A DNA stretch of 23,081 nt from a virus (IMGVR_UViG_3300025072_000053:1-23081); one strand, 5' to 3'. Counted from the first letter of the stretch, positions 1 to 8,538 are shown. Program-made: numbers and translations. The notes: a model not told the origin generated them from the letters alone.

Positions 1-465
1 GATTTTAATATTTTCGGATTTAAACCTGATAGACGTGATGTATATAAAATTTTAGATTTAGCTGTATGGGATGGTTCACAATTTGATTCTAGAACACAAG
101 GAAGACAAAAGGATTACTTTCTTGTAAGAGATACAGGAATGGTGCATTTTTCTAGATATTTCTTTTTACCAGCTAGATTTAGAGGATTTAATACTCCTAC
201 ATTTAGATTTGGTGGTGGAGAATTTATTACGCCTGTAAGAATAAAATATTTATATGGTAGAAATTTAGCGACAGATGTGCGTGAAGGTGGTTTTGTTACA
301 GAACTAGCTAAAAAAATGGCTGCAATAGAAATACTTAAAAATTCTGATTTTGGTAATCTTACTGTAAGTGGTATGGATAGAGTACCTTTACAACAGAAAA
401 TTCAATTGTTTACCACTGAAATTATAGAAGGAATAGAATCACTGAAAGGTGTGGAGATATTTTAA
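1..465 (+). CDS. Virion protein, C-terminal part (5' end outside window)
   Basis: The reading frame is open from the first base and ends with TAA at 463-465, so at least 154 residues are visible and the true start lies upstream. An internal ATG at 139 is not a convincing start because the same frame continues unbroken before it. The protein is rich in aromatic residues and arginine (for example RYFFLPARFRGF), and its last 50 residues look helical. I recognise no named family. It overlaps the next gene by one base (TAATG) and sits just before the tail terminator and tail tube genes, so a neck, head-completion or tail-related virion role is inferred from position only. Confidence 0.6.
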   Translation, partial: DFNIFGFKPDRRDVYKILDLAVWDGSQFDSRTQGRQKDYFLVRDTGMVHFSRYFFLPARFRGFNTPTFRFGGGEFITPVRIKYLYGRNLATDVREGGFVTELAKKMAAIEILKNSDFGNLTVSGMDRVPLQQKIQLFTTEIIEGIESLKGVEIF

Positions 466-914
466 TGGCTAATGAACCAATGGCTGTAAAGGATTTTATT
501 ACAGATTTAGAAAGTCAATGGACTTATAGTAATGTTACTGATGCAACTAAGAAACCGGGGTTTATTGAAGTTACTGGAACTAGTGAACCAATGCGTTATA
601 ATCTTAATGTAAATGATCAGATTATAGCTAGACCTTCGGGACCAGCTGTACAGGAAACACCAATAGGAAATTGGAAATTTGGAAATAGAATATACAGTGT
701 AACTTTAGAAGTATATACACAAACAGATAGGCAGAGATTATATAATTTAATGAAAGAAATAAGAAGAGTTTGTCACGCTAGAATGCATAGTTTAACTAAT
801 TTTCAAAGAATACAATTCATGGATTTTAATGAATTAACTAATGCACAAGCTAATGTATGGGCAGGAACTGTACAAGTTCAGTTAGTTAACAATGCAATTA
901 CTTTAGAAACATAG
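465..914 (+). CDS. Putative tail terminator / tail completion protein
   Basis: A 149-residue protein whose ATG overlaps the previous stop (TAATG), implying translational coupling. It has the size and alternating strand/helix pattern of phage tail terminator proteins (HK97 gp10 / lambda gpU-like): a central strand region, a helix near residues 85-105 (RQRLYNLMKEIRRVCHARM), then a C-terminal strand (ANVWAGTVQVQLV). In siphophages and myophages this protein caps the tail tube and joins it to the head, and its gene usually lies immediately before the tail tube gene, as here. The assignment rests on synteny and predicted fold, not a diagnostic motif. A neck protein is the main alternative. Confidence 0.45.
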   Translation: MANEPMAVKDFITDLESQWTYSNVTDATKKPGFIEVTGTSEPMRYNLNVNDQIIARPSGPAVQETPIGNWKFGNRIYSVTLEVYTQTDRQRLYNLMKEIRRVCHARMHSLTNFQRIQFMDFNELTNAQANVWAGTVQVQLVNNAITLET

Positions 915-922
915 GGTTTTTT

Positions 923-944
923 AGTATAATATAAATAAGGAGAA
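923..944 (+). promoter_or_regulatory. Putative phage promoter (copy 1) running into the RBS of the tail tube gene
   Basis: The 36-base gap before the tail tube gene holds TATAAT at 925-930 and, overlapping it, TATAAATA at 930-937, the form of T4-type late promoters. AAGGAG follows. The block AGTATAATA, then AAATAAGGAGAA, recurs before the small membrane gene at 18273 with a single one-base gap. I see no good -35 box. Being in one of the few real intergenic gaps, before a gene that must be strongly expressed, it is a plausible late promoter; transcription itself is inferred. Confidence 0.5.
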
Positions 945-950
945 AATATA

Positions 951-2729
951 ATGGCAGTATTTCGTAGTGATCAATCACAATTAACATATGCAATGGAGAC
1001 AGCTCCGGGAGGAGATGTTGAACTTAATAATGGAACTAGAGAATCCTCACCTTTTTATGCACTGTTAACAGCAGATCATAATGCAGGTGTTACACAACTT
1101 ACTTATGATGGGGGTAATGCTACACTTACTGTAGGTGATATGGTAAGAATTGGCAATATTAGTCAAAGTGCTGATGCCAGTAGTTCCACAGTGGTACCAT
1201 TTGAACTCAGAAGAGTAGAGTATTTTACTCAATCTGGAAGTGATGGTTCTTATACAGGTACTATTTATCTAGATAGACCAATAGGTTTTAAACATCTTAA
1301 TAACTCATATATAGTAGAAATAGATAGTGCAGGTACTACATCACAATATAAATTTATTACAGAAGTACCGGGAGTATATGAATCAATTACAGTACCAGAT
1401 TTAGCTCCTACTTATGAACCTAGATACTTTCTAGGAGTAGGACAAAAAAGAGATTGGACTAAAATGTATATTGGAGCTCAGTCTTTTGCTGGATCTTTAC
1501 CGGGATTTATACCTTTAAATGGTAAACCATTGAGATGGTCAATTGGTAAAGTATATGATGTACCAGCAGCTACAAGTGGTAGTAATCCCACTGTGGATGC
1601 AACAGCAAGTAAAGGGGATGTATATCTTACTCTTTCATCATCACATGGTGTAACAGATAATGATTATATAGTTATTTATAGTCAAGCTTCTACAAGATAT
1701 ACAAGTGGTACATCTGATACAGAGGTTGAAATACATAAAGTAATAGATGTTCCTACTACTAATGTAGTAAGGTTAGATAAACCATTACGTTTTGATCATG
1801 CATCAGGTAGTTTTGTAGCAGAGGTTGCAGATGATGTTGTAGTAACACATCATATAGAGGAGACTGTATTACTAGATACGATGTCATGGCATTTACATAT
1901 GAAAGATAGTGGTGAAACAGCTCCTAATGATTTTGATAGACGATATGTAGGAGGATTTGTAGGATCTACTACACTATCAGCAGATGAGGGTGGTATGTTA
2001 ATGACTAGTTGGGATACAGTTACATTCCAAGATATGGTTCATAATCAAGAACAAATATCCACATCTGATGTAAATCCGGGATCTGAAGCAGCTTTAACTA
2101 CTTTATATTCAGGAGATTCAATGTCAGCGGGTATGCCTAGATTTACTGAAATGGCAGATATTGGTACTTCAGATATATCGTTCCCAACTACAGAACCATA
2201 TTATTTCTCTCAAGGGTCTGTGAAATTTATGGGACAAGAATTTGCTAGAGTTAGAAATTTTAATTTAAGTATTTCAAATGGTGAAGAAGCTAGATACTAC
2301 ATATCACCTAGATTTGGTAGACACAGAGGACCTACTGAAATAAGAGAGGGTAGAAGAAGTTATGGTATGTCTTGTACTTTAGCATTACCAGATTCAGCAG
2401 CTTCTGCTAGTGCCGTTGGTAGAAATACAGCTACAGAATTTTTCAAACAATTACTTATAGAAGGTAATTATGGAAGTGGAATGGAAGGATTTAATATTGA
2501 ACTTACATTTACTAGGGGTACTAATGATAGTATACAGATATTAATTCCTGCTGATTATACTTCAGGGGATGAGACAACTGGTGCCGAACCGGGATTAGGA
2601 AAAAATGGAGCATTTTTAACAAGTGCTGCTCACCCAATAGGAGCTGATCCTATAATACAAGTATCAGCAGAATTTCAAATTAGAAATCTAAAAATAGTAG
2701 TAACAGATACAGAACGTGTATACACATAA
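951..2729 (+). CDS. Major tail tube protein, enlarged, with duplicated beta modules
   Basis: A 592-residue protein starting at an ATG preceded by AAGGAG. The region around residues 420-590 (GSVKFMGQEFARVRNF onward, with a GRRSYGM segment) resembles the Phage_tube_2 class of tail tube proteins. Tail tubes are usually 150-350 residues, so this one is long. The extra length includes two related beta modules at about residues 46-124 and 217-293. Each ends in a matching pattern, LDRPIGFKHLNNSYIVEI and LDKPLRFDHASGSFVAEV, showing an internal duplication. Such modules probably decorate the outside of the tube. Its position between the tail terminator and the frameshifted chaperone genes is canonical. 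It carries five Pro-Gly dipeptides, all encoded CCG GGA. Confidence 0.75.
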   Translation: MAVFRSDQSQLTYAMETAPGGDVELNNGTRESSPFYALLTADHNAGVTQLTYDGGNATLTVGDMVRIGNISQSADASSSTVVPFELRRVEYFTQSGSDGSYTGTIYLDRPIGFKHLNNSYIVEIDSAGTTSQYKFITEVPGVYESITVPDLAPTYEPRYFLGVGQKRDWTKMYIGAQSFAGSLPGFIPLNGKPLRWSIGKVYDVPAATSGSNPTVDATASKGDVYLTLSSSHGVTDNDYIVIYSQASTRYTSGTSDTEVEIHKVIDVPTTNVVRLDKPLRFDHASGSFVAEVADDVVVTHHIEETVLLDTMSWHLHMKDSGETAPNDFDRRYVGGFVGSTTLSADEGGMLMTSWDTVTFQDMVHNQEQISTSDVNPGSEAALTTLYSGDSMSAGMPRFTEMADIGTSDISFPTTEPYYFSQGSVKFMGQEFARVRNFNLSISNGEEARYYISPRFGRHRGPTEIREGRRSYGMSCTLALPDSAASASAVGRNTATEFFKQLLIEGNYGSGMEGFNIELTFTRGTNDSIQILIPADYTSGDETTGAEPGLGKNGAFLTSAAHPIGADPIIQVSAEFQIRNLKIVVTDTERVYT

Positions 2730-2738
2730 GGAGGATAA

Positions 2739-3116
2739 ATGACAACTATAAAGGATAGTCCAGTACAGAAAAGTTTTGATGTAAATAAATATAAAATAGT
2801 AGAAGATAATCAAATTTATACTGTAAAAATTAATGATGATGAATTCGATGTAACAGTCAAACCAGTAACATGGCAATTAAAAAATGAGTTAATAGCTAAA
2901 TGTATGAAGTTTGACCAAGATGGAAGTTCTTCATTTGATGGTGGTACTTATATAAAAGAAGTTTTAAAAGCAATAATTATTGAAGCCCCTTGGGGTAAAA
3001 CAGATAATAAATTTCTAGATTCTATAAATTCAGATTTAGGAGCTGCTTTAGAAAAATTAGTTCCATCAGCTTTTGATACTAATTTCAATGAGGTAGATGT
3101 AGTAAAAAAAGAATAG
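2739..3116 (+). CDS. Tail assembly chaperone, upstream frame (lambda gpG-like)
   Basis: A 125-residue protein starting at an ATG after AAGGAGG. It has the make-up of a phage tail assembly chaperone: a short beta N-terminus (residues 20-45, with FDVTVKPVTWQLKNELIAKC) followed by a helical body. These proteins bind the tape measure and tube subunits during tail assembly and are absent from the virion. The gene lies between tail tube and tape measure, the standard place. Its last codons run through seven A residues and then TAG, and a -1 slip there would join it to the downstream frame to make a 208-residue product. Identification rests on synteny plus the frameshift signal. Confidence 0.7.
   Translation: MTTIKDSPVQKSFDVNKYKIVEDNQIYTVKINDDEFDVTVKPVTWQLKNELIAKCMKFDQDGSSSFDGGTYIKEVLKAIIIEAPWGKTDNKFLDSINSDLGAALEKLVPSAFDTNFNEVDVVKKE
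3091..3116 (+). promoter_or_regulatory. Programmed -1 ribosomal frameshift site
   Basis: The zero frame reads GTA AAA AAA GAA TAG, so A AAA AAA at 3104-3110 is a perfect X XXY YYZ heptamer, followed by G as in the A AAA AAG sites used in bacteria. An SD-like AGGT at 3091-3094 lies nine bases upstream, the arrangement that stimulates slippage in dnaX. The -1 frame is open from here to 3364, continuing RIDRFLRGVN into the next protein. Stop TAG is four bases past the heptamer. Confidence 0.75.
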
Positions 3117-3139
3117 ATCGTTTTCTTAGAGGAGTAAAT

Positions 3140-3364
3140 GTGGCAACAAAGGAAGCGATCTTATATACTCATTATGTAACTACGTTGGCACTTTTAGATA
3201 TGGGATTAAGTTATACAGAAATAAAAAATTTATCAAATACAGAAACTGTTATGCTTACAGCAATGCAGGCATCATTAAATGAATATAGAAATGAACAAAT
3301 GGAAAGAAATTCTAAACATCAAGAAGCTGCACAAGCTCATCCAACATTTCCTAGGAGGTATTAG
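3140..3364 (+). CDS. Tail assembly chaperone, downstream frame (lambda gpT-like; made as a GT fusion)
   Basis: This frame is -1 relative to the upstream chaperone and is open from the slippery site (first shifted codon AGA at 3110) to TAG at 3362-3364, giving 84 residues in a fusion of 208. The portion from GTG 3140 is 74 residues and mostly helical, ending in a polar tail (QEAAQAHPTFPRRY). By analogy with lambda gpGT, the fused part would bind tail tube subunits. AGAGGAG at 3128-3134 sits five bases before GTG 3140, so separate translation of this part cannot be excluded. The tape measure gene begins three bases after its stop. Confidence 0.65.
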   Translation: MATKEAILYTHYVTTLALLDMGLSYTEIKNLSNTETVMLTAMQASLNEYRNEQMERNSKHQEAAQAHPTFPRRY

Positions 3365-3366
3365 AT

Positions 3367-4407
3367 ATGCCTGAACAGTATGATGTACGTTTTTCTATTC
3401 TTGAAGATGCTTCCAGAACTGCTGCTGCACAACAGGGAGTAGTTGGTGGTATTAGTGCGGGACAGGAAAAAGCAGAAAAAACAAGAGAAGTTAGAGATAG
3501 ACAAACTAGTTTAGCAAGACTATTAGGTTTACAATTTACTTTAGCAGCATTACTTAAAAACTCACAAATTTTCACTGGAACTATTGGTGGTATATTTCAA
3601 ATTCTAGGAGGTTTAATTGATGTTACATTAGCTCCTTTCATGCCTTTGATTGTAGCTCTTATGACTAAACTTGCAGGTATTATTCCGAGATGGTCTGCAT
3701 ATACTCAAGCAGTGATGCCAGCAGTCATAGAAAAAATAACTAATGTAGGTCAAGGGATAGCCCAGATAGTTTCTGGTGTTAATCAATTTGCCAGAAAACC
3801 ATTTAATTTGTTTGATAAAGATGGAATGTCTGCAGATGGAAGACTTAGTTTATCAGATATATTTAGAGGTTTAGGTACTGCAGTATTAGGAGCTGGAGTA
3901 TTTAATGCTTTAAGAACTGGGTCTACTGGTATAGTATCTACAGCAGTAAGAAGTTTAATGAGTGGAACTATAGGAAGCTTAAGTAAATTTTTAAGATTCG
4001 GAGGTTGGGTAGCATTAATTTTTGAAAGCGTTAATATAATGAATATATTTAAAACATCAGGAATAAGAGCAGCTTTAATAAGAGTAGCAGATACAATTCT
4101 AATGACTTTCTTCTCAACACTTGGGGGTTTAGTTACAGGTGCAGCCGCTTCTTTTATTGGTTTAGGACCATTAGGTTTCTTAGCTGGTGCTGGAATTACA
4201 GGAGCAGCATATTCTAAATACGCTTCACCAAAATTTACTGGAATGATGGGAGGCGGTGGAGGTGGAGAGAGACCTAGATCCGAATTATATACAGAGTATA
4301 TGGAGAATAGGACTTATCCCACATCTGAATCTGCAAGTTTTATTGGATCACAAAATATAACTGCATTTGACTATGATAGAGAATTACCAAGAATAGGATC
4401 TAGATAG
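3367..4407 (+). CDS. Tape measure protein (short)
   Basis: A 346-residue protein with AGGAGG before its ATG. It follows the frameshifted chaperone directly, the hallmark position of the tape measure. Hydrophobic glycine/alanine-rich segments lie at about residues 55-105, 165-185, 210-225 and 245-285, as expected of a protein that lines the tube and is ejected into the host membrane. The N-terminal 50 residues are helical and charged. It is short for the family, whose members usually exceed 600 residues. At about 0.15 nm of tail per residue it would specify a tail near 50 nm, if it is the only length determinant. A short stretch, DKDGMSADGRLSL at 150-162, vaguely resembles a calcium loop. Confidence 0.65.
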   Translation: MPEQYDVRFSILEDASRTAAAQQGVVGGISAGQEKAEKTREVRDRQTSLARLLGLQFTLAALLKNSQIFTGTIGGIFQILGGLIDVTLAPFMPLIVALMTKLAGIIPRWSAYTQAVMPAVIEKITNVGQGIAQIVSGVNQFARKPFNLFDKDGMSADGRLSLSDIFRGLGTAVLGAGVFNALRTGSTGIVSTAVRSLMSGTIGSLSKFLRFGGWVALIFESVNIMNIFKTSGIRAALIRVADTILMTFFSTLGGLVTGAAASFIGLGPLGFLAGAGITGAAYSKYASPKFTGMMGGGGGGERPRSELYTEYMENRTYPTSESASFIGSQNITAFDYDRELPRIGSR

Positions 4408-4416
4408 GAGGGATTA

Positions 4417-4878
4417 ATGGCATTAGCAATATGTTTATATGATGGTGGATCAGTGAGATATGCATTAAAAGCAGATTCTTTTTCAATAAATTATGTAAAA
4501 ACTCCAGTACAAATTCCTCTACCCGGTGGTGGAAATCCTAAAATTTTAGATTTTGGACAAATTAGACCTACAGTTACAATTTCAGGTTTAGTAGATACCA
4601 CAGCTCCGGGAAGCTCAGAAAATGTTTCTGGACCTACTAGAAATAGTAGCACCGTATATACTGTACCAAGTAAAAAAAATTTAGAGGATTTTGTAACTAG
4701 TAAATTTTATGATGAAAATAGTGCGAAAGTAGAACTACTTTTATCAGATGGGACTGCAACTCCAGTATCAGCATATGAAGTGGCTATACAACAATGTAGA
4801 TTTGATTTAGCTCCAGCCACAGAAGATAGATTTAGTTTCACATTAGTATGTGTTGGTAGAAAGAGGGCTGATTCGTAA
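4417..4878 (+). CDS. Putative distal tail / baseplate protein
   Basis: A 153-residue, strand-rich protein with GGAGGG just before its ATG. Segments such as ILDFGQIRPTVTISGLVD and the C-terminal FDLAPATEDRFSFTLVCVG suggest a tail-tube-like or distal tail fold that caps the tube tip and docks the hub. I do not recognise a named family with certainty; the call comes from its place between tape measure and hub/fibre genes. It overlaps the next gene by one base (TAATG). Its two Pro-Gly pairs use CCC GGT and CCG GGA. Confidence 0.45.
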   Translation: MALAICLYDGGSVRYALKADSFSINYVKTPVQIPLPGGGNPKILDFGQIRPTVTISGLVDTTAPGSSENVSGPTRNSSTVYTVPSKKNLEDFVTSKFYDENSAKVELLLSDGTATPVSAYEVAIQQCRFDLAPATEDRFSFTLVCVGRKRADS

Positions 4879-7800
4879 TGACAGATACGTTACAATTTAA
4901 AGCTTCAAAAGTATATGTTTGGATTCAAGTTGCTCAGCTTAATGACACGTCAGATGATGGGGGTGGTGGAGCTGGAACTGGTATATCTAATTCTAGAACA
5001 AGTATAACAGTAGATACAGGGCATAAACTGTCTAATGGAATGACAGTTTTAATTGACAGTGAAGAGGTAACAATATCAAATTGTGATAGTAGTACAGATA
5101 CAGCTATTACAATTGATAGAGCAGAGACGGGTACATCAGCTGCAACTCATCTAGATAATGCTCCAATATATGCATGGTGGGAAGTAACAGATGCGACTAA
5201 TACTCAAAGTTTAGTTCAATCTTTAACTATAACTGATGAAATTTATAAACCTATGATGCTTCAATTAGTATTATCTAATTTTTCTTTAACTACTAAATTT
5301 AGTGTGGGAGAATTAGATGGTGTAATAACAGAAGGAGTCCCTATAAAAGTTTTAGAGGGGGCAACTAATACAGTATTGTTTTCTGGTGACATTGCAAGAG
5401 TAACTAAACAACATGCTTTAGAAGAAGGAAATACCCTACAAATTGCAGCCTATGATGCTTTACATGAATTAGGAAGAACTAAAATAGTTGGAGATGATGC
5501 GGAAGTATTATTAAAAGATGGGGGTGGTTCAGCAGCTGACATTAGTACTTATAAATATTCAGAAATAATTAAACTTTTGGTGCAAAGATTCCAATATTCA
5601 GGTATTAATACAACTGAAAATAATATTACATTTACAGAACCTACCAGTGGAAGTGAGCCAAGATTTGAACCTTCTAGATATGTTAGACCAGCAACTGATA
5701 GAAATGATAGAGTTACTTTCGCAAGTTCTGATACATCAGTTTTAAAAGCCATTCAAAGAATGGCGTTAGCAGATCAAATTACTACTAATGGGTTTGGATA
5801 TACTTTTTATGTAGATCCAAATTTTACAAAAACATCTACTGCTCATAAACCTGCTGCATTTTTTAATTATTATAAAACTAGTTTTATGCCTCATCAAGAT
5901 GAATCTACTTCCATATCTACTGGTAAAATTACATTTCAAAATTATTTTGAATCAGATCCAGTAACAGAAAATGGTTCAACCCGTCTTATAAAATCTGGAG
6001 CATCGTTTGATAATTTAGATGTTGATAAGGCTAATGTAATTAATGTAAGATTTAGGGATCCAAATACTGGAAGAATTAGAAATTTAGAATTTGAAATTTT
6101 TTGGTATTCAGCTTATAGTGTAGCAACATCTCATTTTAGTACAGCTTATTCTGGTAAAAAAATAATTGCGGACTCTCATGATACTGCTGGAGTTCATGGG
6201 GCACATGATCCAAAGTTAAATGCAGGTACTCCAACTGATTTCGCTGCTAGACTAATAGATACGGATGAGAATGTTATTGGATATGTACAATATGCAAGTT
6301 CTACAAGTGCAGGATTTTTATTAGTTTCAGGTTCAAATACAAAAACTGCTACAAGTAAAGTAGTTGCTGGAGAAAATTTATGGTTGAATAAAAAAGCCTC
6401 AAATGATTATATAACTTTAACTAGTGTAACTGATGTTGAAGCAGGTAAGCAATTTAGACCTCAAGAAGCATTAGAACAGAAGATAATGGTCAATATGGAT
6501 TTCGGTCTTGAGAGTAGTCACGATAATATTAGACAAGCAGTAGCAGCTAGGGTTGCTCAAAAAGGTGATCCAAAAGTTAGAGGTAGAATACAAATCAGTA
6601 ATAATTACCCTCAGACTACATTTGAACATCAAGTCCTTGCTGCTGATACACTTGCTACTTCTGCTATAGGATCTTTAACGAAAACTGAATGGACAGACGC
6701 TGTTTTGGCTGCGGGTGGTGGATTGACAGATGGGGGTGATGGGCATAGTAGTTTAACTCTTTTTCCTCAACTCGGATTAAGAGCCGGACATGTTTTAGCT
6801 AAATTAACAGGTCAACATGGAACTGTAGATACATATGGATATTTAGAAAAAGTAGAAGCAAATAAATTAACAGTTACACTTAATTCTGGTACTTTATCAA
6901 ATAATGATTATGTTAGATTTCACGTACCTATAAGAGCTGGTCATATGGTTAAAGTTAGATCCACCCATCATAATATAGGTGATTTTACGGGTGGGAATTG
7001 TATGGTTACATCAATAAATTATCTTGAATCAGCTGGTTCAGCTTATACTGATATAGAAACATTAGGTTTAAGGTCTACTAGTGGTCAAGAAATTATAGGT
7101 ACTGAAAGACCTGAGTTGCTAAATATAGATGATAGTCAAAATGATGATTGGCAGGGACATCCTTTTGGATTTGTAAATGAACCACATTTTACTGGAGCTT
7201 TTAGTGTTGGAGATACGGGTGGGAACGACAAAGATAGAGCTATTAATTGGCTAGCTGGAACTTTATATATAGGCAATGAAACCTATGCGATTGCTGCAGA
7301 TGATAGTGAGGATGCTACATACGGAATAAATGGTTTAATGGGTATTACTGATGATGATAATGATGGAATGCCCGATGAAAGATATGTTATATACTTTGAA
7401 CCAACAGTATCTACTACTAGATTTGCTTTTGCCACAGAGAGTAATTTTGAAGCGAGAAATGCAATAGAAGGAAGAAACACAGCTTCTTCTCTTCTTTTAC
7501 CATTCGGACAAAATAGAATAAAAATAGGAACTGCATTTGCAAGTAAAAGTGGTGCAAATGCAAAATTCAATATACTTATTAAATCAGGATTAAGTACTGT
7601 TACTGAAACTGGAAGTGCTAGACAAAATGTACCTCGCCCAGAGTTTGTTATAGGAGGTGCACAACTTTCAGGAGATATAGATACTCATTTTGTACCTACT
7701 CTAACTGCTGCTGGAGCAGACCCTGTCACAGATGCTGGATATGACTTAGGATCAACTGCACGAAATTGGAGACAAATTCATGCACAAGATACTAGTATAA

Positions 7801-8123
7801 ATGCAGCATCAGATAGAAGATCAAAGAAAAATATAAAGCCTTCTAAATTAGGACTTGATTTTATTAATGATTTAAACCCTGTAAGTTTTCAATGGAATTC
7901 TAGTGAAACAAAACATATAGAACATGGAATTATTGCTCAAGAAGTAATTGAAGCTATGAAAAAACAAGGCATTAATGATTTAGAACAATTTACAGGAATT
8001 AGATATGATAAAAAAACAAAGCGATATCTAGGTAGATATATGCAGTTTATGGCTCCAATGATGAAAGCAATACAAGAATTATCAGCTAAAGTAGAAAAGT
8101 TAGAAAATGAAGGCGAAAAATAA
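4878..8123 (+). CDS. Tail hub/fibre protein with C-terminal S74 self-cleaving chaperone
   Basis: A 1081-residue protein. Residues 38-101 form a small beta module related to those in the tail tube protein. About 100-330 (VPIKVLEGATNTVLFSGDIA and following) resembles tail hub or baseplate proteins. The middle is strand-rich, with an acidic calcium-type loop DDDNDGMPDE at 825-834. From residue 978 the sequence matches peptidase S74 intramolecular chaperones: SDRRSKKNI, then LNPVSFQW and HGIIAQEV, then a terminal coiled coil (ELSAKVEKLENEGEK). S978 and K983 have the five-residue spacing of the known Ser-Lys dyad, so cleavage before S978 is predicted after trimer folding, leaving a 977-residue mature protein. 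It starts by TAATG overlap and overlaps the next gene by 17 bases. Confidence 0.8.
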   Translation: MTDTLQFKASKVYVWIQVAQLNDTSDDGGGGAGTGISNSRTSITVDTGHKLSNGMTVLIDSEEVTISNCDSSTDTAITIDRAETGTSAATHLDNAPIYAWWEVTDATNTQSLVQSLTITDEIYKPMMLQLVLSNFSLTTKFSVGELDGVITEGVPIKVLEGATNTVLFSGDIARVTKQHALEEGNTLQIAAYDALHELGRTKIVGDDAEVLLKDGGGSAADISTYKYSEIIKLLVQRFQYSGINTTENNITFTEPTSGSEPRFEPSRYVRPATDRNDRVTFASSDTSVLKAIQRMALADQITTNGFGYTFYVDPNFTKTSTAHKPAAFFNYYKTSFMPHQDESTSISTGKITFQNYFESDPVTENGSTRLIKSGASFDNLDVDKANVINVRFRDPNTGRIRNLEFEIFWYSAYSVATSHFSTAYSGKKIIADSHDTAGVHGAHDPKLNAGTPTDFAARLIDTDENVIGYVQYASSTSAGFLLVSGSNTKTATSKVVAGENLWLNKKASNDYITLTSVTDVEAGKQFRPQEALEQKIMVNMDFGLESSHDNIRQAVAARVAQKGDPKVRGRIQISNNYPQTTFEHQVLAADTLATSAIGSLTKTEWTDAVLAAGGGLTDGGDGHSSLTLFPQLGLRAGHVLAKLTGQHGTVDTYGYLEKVEANKLTVTLNSGTLSNNDYVRFHVPIRAGHMVKVRSTHHNIGDFTGGNCMVTSINYLESAGSAYTDIETLGLRSTSGQEIIGTERPELLNIDDSQNDDWQGHPFGFVNEPHFTGAFSVGDTGGNDKDRAINWLAGTLYIGNETYAIAADDSEDATYGINGLMGITDDDNDGMPDERYVIYFEPTVSTTRFAFATESNFEARNAIEGRNTASSLLLPFGQNRIKIGTAFASKSGANAKFNILIKSGLSTVTETGSARQNVPRPEFVIGGAQLSGDIDTHFVPTLTAAGADPVTDAGYDLGSTARNWRQIHAQDTSINAASDRRSKKNIKPSKLGLDFINDLNPVSFQWNSSETKHIEHGIIAQEVIEAMKKQGINDLEQFTGIRYDKKTKRYLGRYMQFMAPMMKAIQELSAKVEKLENEGEK

Positions 8124-8538
8124 AGTTGTTAGATTGCGTAAAAACAATCCTTTCATGTCTACAGCAAAGATCGCAAAACAAGTTGGAGTGACTAGGGTAT
8201 ATGCTCATCAAGTATTAAAAAAGAATGATTTAGAAACTAATCCACCCAAACCTAAAAAAGTGGTATACTGTAAAGTATGTGGAGAAATAACGAACACAAG
8301 TCGAAGTATTCATAAGGGAGAATGCACCTTTAAATGGAACTATTTAAAATTAACATGTTCTTGGTGTTCAGTTCCTTTCTACAGACATAAAAAGATAATA
8401 AAGCAAAATTACAGGTTAAAACTAAAAAATGTATACTGCAGCAGACAATGTTTTCAAACAGCAAGGACACAAAAGATTGGAAATAAACAACGAACTTATA
8501 TTGAAGTGGGAACCGAAAGTCTACAAAATGTTGGCTAA
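8107..8538 (+). CDS. Helix-turn-helix and zinc-binding protein (putative regulator)
   Basis: A 143-residue basic protein whose ATG lies inside the end of the fibre gene. Residues 17-39 (STAKIAKQVGVTRVYAHQVL) form a clear helix-turn-helix. Two cysteine clusters follow: CKVC with a later HKGEC, and CSWC with a later YCSRQC, each able to bind zinc. This suggests sequence-specific nucleic acid binding. Because it precedes and overlaps a sigma-like gene, a role in phage transcription control is plausible. An HNH-type or other homing protein is less likely, since I see no catalytic His-Asn-His pattern. Confidence 0.6.
   Translation: MKAKNKVVRLRKNNPFMSTAKIAKQVGVTRVYAHQVLKKNDLETNPPKPKKVVYCKVCGEITNTSRSIHKGECTFKWNYLKLTCSWCSVPFYRHKKIIKQNYRLKLKNVYCSRQCFQTARTQKIGNKQRTYIEVGTESLQNVG

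Noticed and set aside
2688-2876. Minus-strand open frames here and at about twenty other places (for example 7283-7570, 15497-15799, 22145-22441)
   Set aside because: All lie opposite well-supported + strand genes, have no RBS pattern or recognisable domain, and show low-complexity composition typical of antisense shadows.
3138-3179. ATG 3138 as a gene start after the chaperone
   Set aside because: The frame from this ATG closes after 13 codons; the useful frame is the -1 frame through 3140.
3846-3870. EF-hand calcium site in the tape measure (DKDGMSADGRLSL)
   Set aside because: The spacing is two residues too long for a standard EF-hand loop, so it is noted only as a resemblance.
5546-5556. 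TATAAATA as a late promoter inside the fibre gene
   Set aside because: In such AT-rich DNA the octamer arises by chance, it has no gene start after it and lies deep in coding sequence.
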